DNA from: Sphingobacteriia bacterium
GTDB lineage: Bacteria > Bacteroidota > Bacteroidia > NS11-12g > UBA9320
Reading direction: 5' to 3'
Assembly (NCBI GenBank): GCA_008080835.1
Contig: VMDK01000128.1
Location: forward strand, 1-36,097
Length of the DNA: 36,097 nt
Within the stretch, counting starts at the first letter, position 1; the number at the start of each line of letters is the position of its first letter. The translations under genes and the position numbers were made by a program. This document shows, in pieces, positions 1 through 6,460 of the stretch. The notes beneath the pieces were generated by a model. It was not told the origin of the DNA and made no database searches. It was given only the letters and a program-made list of their open reading frames with translations.

Positions 1-53
1 ACCCGTGACCTCTTCCTTACCAAGGAAACGCTCTACCCCTGAGCTACATCGGC
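1..53 (-). tRNA. tRNA-Thr (anticodon GGU), 3' part cut off by the window edge
   Basis: Read on the minus strand this is a 7-nt acceptor 5' strand, TA, a D arm (GCTC/GAGC), and a 5-bp anticodon stem around loop TTGGTAA with anticodon GGT. The variable region and the start of the T arm follow before the window ends. The T arm and acceptor 3' strand lie outside. It is the last of four clustered tRNAs. In this gene order a tuf gene usually follows. Confidence 0.9.
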
Positions 54-100
54 TTGAACCGACACGTCCAGGCGCGCCTGAGATCTATCGGCCACATCTG

Positions 101-173
101 AGCGGGAGACGAGGCTCGAACCCGCGACCTACAGCTTGGAAGGCTGTCGCTCTACCAACTGAGCTACTCCCGC
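101..173 (-). tRNA. tRNA-Gly (anticodon UCC)
   Basis: A complete 73-nt cloverleaf: acceptor GCGGGAG pairs with CTCCCGC, the D arm is GCTC/GAGC, the anticodon stem ACAGC/GCTGT encloses loop CTTCCAA (anticodon TCC), and the T arm contains GGTTCGAGCC. No CCA is encoded after the discriminator base. It lies 63 nt downstream of tRNA-Tyr on the same strand and is probably cut from one precursor. Confidence 0.95.
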
Positions 174-236
174 ATACATCAGAAATCAATAACGCAGACC
201 CCTCTCGGAGCTCCTTCGCTATCGCTTTGCTGCTCG

Positions 237-317
237 TGGGGAGAGCAGGATTCGAACCTACGAAGGTTGCCCAACAGATTTACAGTCTGCCCCGTTTGAC
301 CGCTTCGGTATCTCCCC
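237..317 (-). tRNA. tRNA-Tyr (anticodon GUA)
   Basis: An 81-nt class II tRNA with a long variable arm, as expected for bacterial tRNA-Tyr. Acceptor GGGGAGA pairs with TCTCCCC, the anticodon loop is CTGTAAA (anticodon GTA), and the T arm contains GGTTCGAATCC. CCA is not encoded. It is the second tRNA of the cluster, 18 nt after tRNA-Thr(UGU). Confidence 0.95.
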
Positions 318-335
318 ATTCCAATAAGTCAATTG

Positions 336-408
336 AGCCACCTATCGGACTCGAACCAATGACCGGCTGATTACAAATCAGCTGCTCTACCAACTGAGCT
401 AAGGTGGC
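336..408 (-). tRNA. tRNA-Thr (anticodon UGU)
   Basis: A complete 73-nt cloverleaf: acceptor GCCACCT pairs with AGGTGGC, the anticodon stem GCTGA/TCAGC encloses loop TTTGTAA (anticodon TGT), and the T arm contains GGTTCGAGTCC. It is the first tRNA of the cluster. The presumed promoter at 478-508 lies about 70 nt upstream. Confidence 0.95.
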
Positions 409-477
409 TTACTCATTTTCAGGGGTTTACGTAGTTCCCCATTACCCTCAACCGATTCCTCGATTTTTTAGGGTTGG

Positions 478-508
478 CAAAAGTATGTCTTTTTTAATTT
501 GGGTCAAA
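478..508 (-). promoter_or_regulatory. Promoter of the tRNA(-tuf) operon
   Basis: On the minus strand TTTG (505-508) is followed by exactly 19 nt and then TACTTTTG (478-485). This matches the Bacteroidota vegetative sigma consensus TTTG-N19-TAnnTTTG without mismatch. Transcription would start near 471, about 63 nt before tRNA-Thr(UGU). The site lies in the gap after hpf, so the tRNAs can be transcribed independently of rpsU-xerC-hpf. Confidence 0.8.
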
Positions 509-527
509 CAAAATAAGGAAGAATTTT

Positions 528-830
528 TCAGGTCACCGCCTGAAGCTTCTCCTTGTATTTGACGATCTGCACTTTGAGCGCGTCCATGGCCAGGTCTGTA
601 GCGGCCTCGAAGCTTTGCGCTGTCTGCGTTTTGATGATGCTGGAGTGGTGAACATTTATCTTGAATTCAACCGTCTTGTTGTCGGTCGAATGATTGTTCT
701 CCAGCTTGAGGAAAACTTGGGCATCGACGATGCCGTCGTAGTACTTATTCAGCTTGTCTAGTTTAGCAATGATGTAATCCTTCAGTTTCTGATCTGCTTT
801 GAAGTGGATTGATTGAATTACTGCTCGCAT
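528..830 (-). CDS. hpf: Ribosome hibernation promoting factor, short form (HPF/RaiA family)
   Basis: A 100-residue protein that fits the short HPF/YfiA family: a compact beta-alpha-beta-beta-beta-alpha fold. An N-terminal strand (MRAVIQSIHFKAD) leads into a basic helix (KLDKLNKYYDG), and a final amphipathic helix (ATDLAMDALKVQIVKYKEK) closes the fold. The family binds the 30S decoding site and inactivates or dimerises ribosomes in stationary phase. The long-form C-terminal dimerisation domain is absent. The gene lies 30 nt downstream of xerC and is probably co-transcribed with rpsU and xerC. Which of HPF or YfiA it mimics functionally cannot be decided from the sequence. Confidence 0.88.
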   Translation of the reverse strand: MRAVIQSIHFKADQKLKDYIIAKLDKLNKYYDGIVDAQVFLKLENNHSTDNKTVEFKINVHHSSIIKTQTAQSFEAATDLAMDALKVQIVKYKEKLQAVT

Positions 831-860
831 AGTGATACTTTATATGGTTTGAACTTCTTT

Positions 861-1745
861 TCATGATTTAGGGTGCAATTTCAGCACTTCTTTCAAGTGA
901 GCGATATCGTTATGTGCATAGATCTGAGTGGCACTCAGGTCTTTATGGCCTAGCAACTCGCGTATCACATGCATACCTGCTCCGCGTTCAAGCAGGTGCG
1001 TAGCAAACGAATGTCGTAAAACATGCGGACTTTTCTGGTCTGCTCTCGAAAAAACAGTCAGAATATCGTTCACTATCGTATAAACCTTCTTCGGGTACAA
1101 TGGATTGCCTCGTTTCGTTAAGAAGTAACGATCATCCGACAAAGAGTGTTCACTCTTGATGGTCGAATAGGCTTCCAGATGTCCTTTCAACTCATCTCCC
1201 ACCGGAATGATGCGTTCCTTGCGACGCTTTCCCATCACGCGAAGCTGCCCTTTCACCAGGTCCACGTCCGCTTCTTTAAGGTCAATCAACTCTGCACGTC
1301 GCATTCCCGTGTGATACAAGGATGAAAACACTGCTGCGCCCAGGACATCATCATAGTCCCCCGACATATCCAGAGCGTCCATTGCACGATTTGCTTCGTT
1401 CTGGGTAATGGACTTCGGCAATCGCCCCGGCACTTTCAGATTCCGAATTCCCTGTGCGGGATCTTTATCCACGTGACCGTGTTTTACCAGATATCGAAAA
1501 AATGATTTGACCGAACTCAGCTTGCGATTCACGGTACGTGGTAACATGCCGGACTCGGCTAACTGAACAACCCAGGAACGGATGAATTGCCTTTGCACTG
1601 CCTCCATTCGAGTGCAGTCGAACTCTTCTTCAAGAAATTGATGGAATTGACTCAGATCCTTGCTGTATGCAAGTAGTGTGTGCTCTGAGAACTTTCTTTG
1701 AAAACGTAGGTAGTCGAGATATTTTTCGGTAAAATCCCTATCCAT
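861..1745 (-). CDS. xerC: Tyrosine recombinase XerC (chromosome dimer resolution)
   Basis: 294 residues, the usual XerC/XerD length. The N-terminal SAM-like core-binding domain spans about 1-95, and the catalytic domain about 105-294. The visible catalytic set is complete: Arg149 (TGMRRAEL), Lys173 (MGKRRKER), His241 and Arg244 (HVLRHSFATH), His267 (LLGHKDL) and the nucleophile Tyr276 (TQIYAH). The family cuts dif sites near the replication terminus to resolve chromosome dimers. It sits between rpsU and hpf, a common Bacteroidota arrangement, so it is assigned as the housekeeping Xer protein and not a phage integrase. Separating XerC from XerD is based on this context. A 5-bp hairpin (1745-1759) touches the start codon. 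Confidence 0.88.
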   Translation of the reverse strand: MDRDFTEKYLDYLRFQRKFSEHTLLAYSKDLSQFHQFLEEEFDCTRMEAVQRQFIRSWVVQLAESGMLPRTVNRKLSSVKSFFRYLVKHGHVDKDPAQGIRNLKVPGRLPKSITQNEANRAMDALDMSGDYDDVLGAAVFSSLYHTGMRRAELIDLKEADVDLVKGQLRVMGKRRKERIIPVGDELKGHLEAYSTIKSEHSLSDDRYFLTKRGNPLYPKKVYTIVNDILTVFSRADQKSPHVLRHSFATHLLERGAGMHVIRELLGHKDLSATQIYAHNDIAHLKEVLKLHPKS

Positions 1746-1792
1746 TGCCGGAAAGGCAAGATACGAAAAATTCCTCGAAAATATAGGAACGA

Positions 1793-1981
1793 TTACGCTT
1801 CGTTGCGCTTCTGCTGGATGTACTCAGCTTTAATGATCTCGAGTCGACGCTTCACAGATGGTTTTGTGAATTGACGACGGTCGCGAAGTTCGCGAACCAC
1901 ACCTGTGCGTTCGAATTTCTTCTTGAATCGCTTGAGCGCTTTTTCCAGAGACTCATTCTCTTTAACCTGTACTTTGATCAT
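1793..1981 (-). CDS. rpsU: Small ribosomal subunit protein bS21
   Basis: A 62-residue, strongly basic protein that starts with the family pattern IKVQVKENESLEKALKRFKKK and has the central RTGVVRELRDRR segment. bS21 sits on the 30S platform next to the 16S 3' end. In Bacteroidota, bS21 with bS6 and bS18 sequesters the anti-SD tail, and a tyrosine at position 54 is reported to contact it. This protein has Tyr at 54 (AEYIQQK). Unlike most genes here it has an SD-like element (GAGG, 8 nt before ATG), which fits reports that rpsU keeps an SD for feedback control. It is the first gene of rpsU-xerC-hpf. Confidence 0.95.
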   Translation of the reverse strand: MIKVQVKENESLEKALKRFKKKFERTGVVRELRDRRQFTKPSVKRRLEIIKAEYIQQKRNEA

Positions 1982-1988
1982 CTAACTT

Positions 1989-1993
1989 CCCTC
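1989..1993 (-). promoter_or_regulatory. Shine-Dalgarno element of rpsU
   Basis: On the minus strand GAGGG precedes the rpsU ATG (1979-1981). The GAGG core ends 8 nt before the start, optimal SD spacing. Most other genes in the window have no recognisable SD. A perfect AT-rich 16-nt palindrome (CTTTTAAATTTAAAAG, 1993-2008) abuts the element and could influence its accessibility. Confidence 0.55.
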
Positions 1994-2068
1994 TTTTAAA
2001 TTTAAAAGTCCGCGAATATCGTATGAATTTCAGACAGAATCAAAATTCTGCGTAAAAAAGCTGTAGGA

Positions 2069-3211
2069 TCAATCCTTGAGGATCTGACGACTGATCACCA
2101 GCTTCTGGATCTCTGAGGTTCCTTCCCCGATAGTGCATAGCTTACAGTCACGGTAATACTTCTCAGCCGGGAAGTCTTTGGTGTACCCGTATCCGCCAAA
2201 GATCTGAACGGCATCTGTGGCAACCTGAACGGAAACTTCTGAGGCATAATATTTAGCCATTGCTGATTCCTTCGTCACAGGTTTACCGTTGTTCTTCAAG
2301 TAGGCCGATTGCATAATGAGCAATTCCGCTCCTTCGATCTTTGTGGCCATGTCAGCCAATTTGAAGTTGATACCCTGAAATTCTGCAATTGCTTTTCCAA
2401 ATTGGTGTCGTTCCTTGGCGTATTTCACACTAGCCTCAAATGCTCCTTTGGCAATTCCCAAGGCGAGTGCTGCGATACTGATGCGGCCACCATCCAGGAC
2501 CTTCATGGCCTGGATGAAGCCTTCTCCCACCTCGCCCAGCACATTTGCGTCAGGGACCCGACAATTATCGAAGAACAGACAAGCTGTCTCGCTGGCGCGC
2601 ATGCCAAGTTTGTTCTCTTTCTTCCCTCCGCTGAATCCCGGAGTACCTTTTTCAATGACAAAAGCCGTCATTCCGTGAGAATCACCTTTCTCACCTGTAC
2701 GGGCTATGACTACAGCTACATCTCCACTTATCGCGTGGGTAATGAAGTTCTTTGAGCCATTCAGGACCCATTCATCCCCATCTTTAACAGCAGTGGTAAG
2801 CATACCTCCTGCGTCTGAACCTGTATTCGTTTCTGTCAGTCCCCAGGCGCCGATCCATTGTCCGGTAGCCAGCTCGGGTAGCCATTTTTGTTTTTGCTCT
2901 TCGTTACCGAATTGAAGAATATGGCCTGTGCAAAGTGAGTTATGAGCGGCCATCGAAAGACCGATACTACCGCAGACCTTCGCTAGCTCAACTATGGCTG
3001 TTACGTATTCGTAGTATCCAAATCCGCTCCCGCCATACTCGGTAGGTACGAGAACTCCCATCAACCCCAACTCACCCATCTCATGAAAGAGATCTTTCGG
3101 AAAAGTCTGAGATTCATCCCACTCCATCATTTTCGGACGGATATTTCTCTCCGCGAAATCGCGAACCATGTCGCTGATCATCCCCTGATTCTCTGTTGAC
3201 TCAAAGTTCAT
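2069..3211 (-). CDS. Acyl-CoA dehydrogenase (short/branched-chain type)
   Basis: 380 residues from the ATG at 3211. A TTG three codons upstream is in frame but less likely, since the protein then begins with the usual MNFE..TENQ. It is a flavoenzyme that introduces a trans-2,3 double bond into acyl-CoA, for fatty-acid beta-oxidation or branched-chain amino-acid breakdown. Seen in the sequence: an N-terminal helical domain, the FAD-contact strand [14 protein letters not shown], the central beta-domain, and a C-terminal helical domain with [28 protein letters not shown] and the catalytic glutamate in IGEGTSEIQ (Glu363). That glutamate position is typical of the short-chain type. Electrons would pass to ETF. 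The gene stands alone, and substrate length cannot be fixed. Confidence 0.9.
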   Translation of the reverse strand: MNFESTENQGMISDMVRDFAERNIRPKMMEWDESQTFPKDLFHEMGELGLMGVLVPTEYGGSGFGYYEYVTAIVELAKVCGSIGLSMAAHNSLCTGHILQFGNEEQKQKWLPELATGQWIGAWGLTETNTGSDAGGMLTTAVKDGDEWVLNGSKNFITHAISGDVAVVIARTGEKGDSHGMTAFVIEKGTPGFSGGKKENKLGMRASETACLFFDNCRVPDANVLGEVGEGFIQAMKVLDGGRISIAALALGIAKGAFEASVKYAKERHQFGKAIAEFQGINFKLADMATKIEGAELLIMQSAYLKNNGKPVTKESAMAKYYASEVSVQVATDAVQIFGGYGYTKDFPAEKYYRDCKLCTIGEGTSEIQKLVISRQILKD

Positions 3212-3296
3212 TTCTACCAAGCAGTTTTAGCAATTAGTGATGCGAAAATACAATTCAGAAATGTTAAAACACTTCAACATCAAATTTGCTTGCATT

Positions 3297-4082
3297 TCAA
3301 GGATCTGAAGCGGTCAAATAGATGTAATGTCCCGATGCATCGACGGAAAAATCGGGTGGTTGACGATGTTGCTCGAAATACGCAACGCAGGTGCGCAGAT
3401 TTCCCCAAAATCGAGCCAGTTCTGACGAACCTGCTTTTCTCAATCTATCGTATTGCTGAAGCGTAAGTCTGTTCGGGAAAATGTCGATACGGATATTTTC
3501 CTGACCGCTATTCTTGGCCTGTACGGCCATCACGTATAATTCTTTGATCCGCTCGTTAGTGATGGGGATACATCCGATGGTCTGACAGCCACCATGTATG
3601 AATATCTGACCACCTAGGTTATGGTCTCCTTCCCGTCGTTGGTCGGCCAAGTTAGGATAGCTGACCTTCAGGGACAAAAGATAGTTGCTGTTCGGGTTGA
3701 AGCCACTGAGCTCATACAGTCCCTCCGGGATCTGTTCGTCTCCCTGTCGTCTCTTGGGACCGAGCGTCCCGGACATGGCACAAAAGGGGTAGGCAGCAAC
3801 TCGCTGAAACTTCTCCGCTCCCCGATTTCGTGCCCACACTTCAAGAACTGCCTCCTGTTTGAATGCTCGAATGTATATCTCATGATCATCCGGGTCGATC
3901 CCAAGTACGCGAAGTGTCCTCTTCACAGTGGATGCTTTTTCTGCAAACGCAGTACGAACCCTTGGGTACTTCATTTGTTCATCGCGAAAGGACGATCCTG
4001 CTCTCATAGAAAGTATCATTGACGAAAGAAGGATCATGGTGATCCAACTCATTTGTATGCTCTTTACTTTCTTCAATGCCAT
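3297..4082 (-). CDS. L,D-transpeptidase (YkuD) family protein, exported
   Basis: 261 residues with a basic N-terminus and a hydrophobic stretch (about 12-26) that looks like a signal peptide. The YkuD signature is clear: His163 and Cys171 in IFIHGGCQTIGCIPIT. It resembles the YafK/ErfK-like subgroup. Proteins of this family cross-link peptidoglycan stem peptides, attach proteins to the wall, or hydrolyse such links, so the exact reaction is open. The start used overlaps the end of the upstream T9SS-sorted gene by 10 nt. An ATG at 4052 would avoid the overlap but would remove the basic n-region. The two genes are probably co-transcribed. Confidence 0.82.
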   Translation of the reverse strand: MALKKVKSIQMSWITMILLSSMILSMRAGSSFRDEQMKYPRVRTAFAEKASTVKRTLRVLGIDPDDHEIYIRAFKQEAVLEVWARNRGAEKFQRVAAYPFCAMSGTLGPKRRQGDEQIPEGLYELSGFNPNSNYLLSLKVSYPNLADQRREGDHNLGGQIFIHGGCQTIGCIPITNERIKELYVMAVQAKNSGQENIRIDIFPNRLTLQQYDRLRKAGSSELARFWGNLRTCVAYFEQHRQPPDFSVDASGHYIYLTASDP

Positions 4083-5167
4083 GCGATCTTTTTGCGAATT
4101 AAGAATCGATCCGTGAAAACCGTGAGTATGTATATCCCATCTTTGGTCATCGGGACGAAACTCTGACCCGCCTCACTACGGTAGATGAGTCGACCCTCCA
4201 TATCATTCAACGTCACAGAAAGGATATTCATATGTGTCGGAAGGATCAAAAGACCGGTTTCTGAATAATGGAGATCAAATTCGAGGGCTTCTGCTTCTAT
4301 CCCTGCGGCCGAGCGATCCAAACGAAAACGATACATGTTCGCATTGCCCCCCGTGGCTTCTTCAGCGATGAGGAATCGTACAGAATCTTCCGATGCGATG
4401 GCCTCGAATTGTCGCACACCACCAAATGAATGATACCTAGGATTTGAAAATTGGATCTCGTTATTCGATCTGTTGCAAACCCATACACCACCGTATCCTA
4501 GCATGAGCAACTTGTCATCCAGGAGTACGCAATCGGTGACCTGAGATAGAAATGAATTGTCGCCCAAATACACTGAATCCCGCAATTGAGCTTCGCTCAC
4601 ACTCATGTCCTTCGGTAATGAGTACAAATACGCCATACCGGTGAACGGATTTGTCCAATTCTTAGTGATCAGGTAAATAGAATCGCGCATCAGGAACATG
4701 GCTTCACCATCGAATCTGAAATTGCTCCTATCCGGAGGAAATGCCCGCTGGTCTTCGTATTTGAATTCAATGATCTCCACATCCGCGCTATCCCGTTCAG
4801 TATCCTGAACTTTGATCCTGCCTATTCGAAGGTTGCTTCGGTCGTTATCGTTATTGCCGAAGTCACCGATATATATATTGCCCGAATCGTCGCTTGTGAG
4901 GGATTCCCAGTCCACGTTTCTCATATTGGCAATGGTCAAAGTTCTCAACACAGTAGCCGATGTGTCTACGAGATATAGCTCTGCAGGATTGCCTCCGTCG
5001 TTGAGCATCCAGTAGGTCGAGGAACCTGCCTTACACATCCCCGAGCATTCGGTGATCTCACTCGGAAGTGGGCAGACCACTTGTAAGTCCTGAGCCAATA
5101 GATCAGTGCCAAACCACAAAGACGACAAGAGTAGCATTAACCGCTTCACGGAGCGCAAAATACTCAT
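4073..5167 (-). CDS. Secreted protein with T9SS type A sorting domain, probable beta-propeller
   Basis: 364 residues. A signal peptide (about 1-25, ending DLLAQ) is followed by repeated blade-like segments with GNIYIGDFGNN, DSIYLITKNW and LLMLGYGGVWV, suggestive of a beta-propeller. The last ~75 residues form a T9SS sorting domain (VTLNDMEGRLIYRS, KDGIYILTV, then IRKKI). It should cross the inner membrane through Sec and the outer membrane through T9SS, ending at the surface or outside. No enzymatic residues are recognised and the ligand is unknown. It precedes the YkuD gene with a short overlap and is divergent from the small secreted protein at 5272. Confidence 0.78.
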   Translation of the reverse strand: MSILRSVKRLMLLLSSLWFGTDLLAQDLQVVCPLPSEITECSGMCKAGSSTYWMLNDGGNPAELYLVDTSATVLRTLTIANMRNVDWESLTSDDSGNIYIGDFGNNDNDRSNLRIGRIKVQDTERDSADVEIIEFKYEDQRAFPPDRSNFRFDGEAMFLMRDSIYLITKNWTNPFTGMAYLYSLPKDMSVSEAQLRDSVYLGDNSFLSQVTDCVLLDDKLLMLGYGGVWVCNRSNNEIQFSNPRYHSFGGVRQFEAIASEDSVRFLIAEEATGGNANMYRFRLDRSAAGIEAEALEFDLHYSETGLLILPTHMNILSVTLNDMEGRLIYRSEAGQSFVPMTKDGIYILTVFTDRFLIRKKIAWH

Positions 5168-5207
5168 TTGTGCATTTCGCTGATTGAAGGTAATGTTGAC
5201 TTGACAT
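5103..5207 (-). CDS. Possible 34-codon leader ORF with a perfect Shine-Dalgarno
   Basis: An ATG at 5207 opens a 34-residue ORF ending at TGA 5103-5105. It lies in a different frame from the T9SS-sorted gene whose ATG (5167) it overlaps. Upstream is AAAGGAGGTGA (5213-5223), complementary to the 16S 3' end, with 8 nt between GGAGG and ATG. The peptide has a hydrophobic end (LVVFVVW) and matches nothing I recognise. The same bases are the spacer of the plus-strand promoter for the 5272 gene, so coincidence is possible. Confidence 0.2.
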   Translation of the reverse strand: MSSQHYLQSAKCTNEYFALREAVNATLVVFVVWH

Positions 5208-5233
5208 TGTTTTCACCTCCTTTGATAACTTTG
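5207..5233 (+). promoter_or_regulatory. Promoter for the 5272-rsmI-lnt-lipB cluster
   Basis: TTG (5207-5209), a 16-nt spacer, then TAACTTTG (5226-5233), an exact match to the Bacteroidota -7 box TAnnTTTG. The spacer is slightly short compared with the usual ~19. Transcription would begin near 5240, leaving about 32 nt of leader before the ATG at 5272. Confidence 0.6.
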
Positions 5234-5271
5234 CTTGGTTCAACAACGATTAAAAGAATAACGAATACGCC

Positions 5272-5772
5272 ATGCGACTAATCATTGCCCTTATGTTTCT
5301 GACTTTTGGAAGTCAGGCATTTTCTCAATACATCCTCGACGATTTCCGCCAGATCAAATTTGGTGAGCACAAGGATTCCATTTTCGTCGACAACCAAAAG
5401 GTGAACTTCATCAAAACTCAGGAACTCAGTACTCCAAACACCTATTTGCGTAAAGGAGAGGATCTGAACTTAGGTTCTGTTGAGCTCAACAAGATCTACT
5501 ACATATTTACGGATGAGGATCGATTTGACCGTGTTGCCATGGTCGGACAGGGATTCCAGAAATTCCGTGAAATGAAATATATCCTCACTTTCAAGTTCGA
5601 CGATCCGGAGTTGAAAGACTTGGGAGATGGAGTGCAATACTCCTGGAACATCGATGGTGTACGCGTATACCTTACGTACACTCCGGCCGGAGAGAACTTT
5701 ACGGTGGATATCCAGAGCGACTACCAATTGAACGAGTCGCGCAGGAAGAACCAGAACGTGAATGACTTCTGA
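5272..5772 (+). CDS. Small secreted protein of unknown function
   Basis: 166 residues. A clear Sec signal peptide (MRLIIALMFLTFGSQAFSQ) is followed by a beta-rich, charged soluble domain with no transmembrane segment and no recognised motif. It is likely periplasmic. It is the first gene after the promoter at 5207-5233 and overlaps rsmI by 11 nt, so it is co-transcribed with rsmI, lnt and lipB. I do not recognise the family, and the context (rRNA methylation, lipoprotein acylation, lipoylation) does not assign a role. Confidence 0.7.
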   Translation: MRLIIALMFLTFGSQAFSQYILDDFRQIKFGEHKDSIFVDNQKVNFIKTQELSTPNTYLRKGEDLNLGSVELNKIYYIFTDEDRFDRVAMVGQGFQKFREMKYILTFKFDDPELKDLGDGVQYSWNIDGVRVYLTYTPAGENFTVDIQSDYQLNESRRKNQNVNDF

Positions 5773-6460
5773 TCTTTCCCTAAAAAGCGGAAAACTCTTT
5801 TTAGTACCCACGCCGATCGGCAACTTGGGCGACATAACCCTTCGTGCGATCGATGTCTTGAAGCAAGTGGATGTGATCCTCGCTGAGGATACTAGGCACA
5901 CGCTCAAGCTTCTCTCGCATTTAGAGATATCAAAGCCTCTTGAATCCTTCCATCAGCACAATGAGCACCGCAAGGTGGATTGGGTAATAGAACGAATTCA
6001 AGGCGGGGAAACATTTGCATATTGCAGTGATGCGGGTACACCGGGAATTTCAGATCCCGGATATTTATTGGCTAAAGCTTGTCGGGAAAATGAACTTGAC
6101 CTCGAATGCCTTCCCGGCGCCAGCGCGGTCTTTCCTGCCCTCGTTGGCTCGGGAATTCCCTGCGACCGCTTCGCCTTTGAAGGATTCCTTCCGGTGAAAA
6201 AAGGCAGACAGAAAAGATTGGATGCGCTCGCAGAAGAAGAGCGAACGGTCATCTTTTATGAAAGTCCGCATCGTTTGCTCAAATCCGTGAAACAGATCAT
6301 GGACGTGATCGGGGACGATCGCTTGATCTGCGTGGCCAAAGAATTGACCAAGATCCACGAACAATATATTGTCGGTAAAGGTTCAGATATCCTCGACAAA
6401 TTGGCAAAAGCGACGATCAAAGGCGAATTTGCGATCGTGGTAGAAGGCAAAAAGAAATGA
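5762..6460 (+). CDS. rsmI: 16S rRNA (cytidine1402-2'-O)-methyltransferase RsmI
   Basis: 232 residues, SAM-dependent, tetrapyrrole-methylase fold. RsmI puts the 2'-O-methyl on C1402 of 16S rRNA in the decoding centre. Diagnostic motifs are in order: LVPTPIGNLGDITLRA near the N-terminus, ILAEDTRHTLKLL, FAYCSDAGTPGISDPG, CLPGASAVFPAL, and FEGFLP. The protein is shorter than the E. coli enzyme and ends after the core domain (VVEGKKK), so the C-terminal extension is missing. It overlaps the upstream secreted-protein gene by 11 nt and lnt by 4 nt (ATGA), suggesting translational coupling. Confidence 0.93.
   Translation: MTSDLSLKSGKLFLVPTPIGNLGDITLRAIDVLKQVDVILAEDTRHTLKLLSHLEISKPLESFHQHNEHRKVDWVIERIQGGETFAYCSDAGTPGISDPGYLLAKACRENELDLECLPGASAVFPALVGSGIPCDRFAFEGFLPVKKGRQKRLDALAEEERTVIFYESPHRLLKSVKQIMDVIGDDRLICVAKELTKIHEQYIVGKGSDILDKLAKATIKGEFAIVVEGKKK

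Noticed and set aside
5-370. Open frame on the plus strand across the tRNA cluster
   Set aside because: It is antisense to four well-formed tRNA genes and has no protein-like character.
2035-2050. CAGAAT/ATTCTG hairpin as terminator of the acyl-CoA dehydrogenase gene
   Set aside because: Only a 6-bp AT-rich stem, with no T run on the minus strand after it.
5213-5223. TCACCTCCTTT as a remnant of a 16S rRNA 3' end
   Set aside because: The identity is only 11 nt and the flanks show no rRNA sequence. An SD on the other strand or chance explains it.
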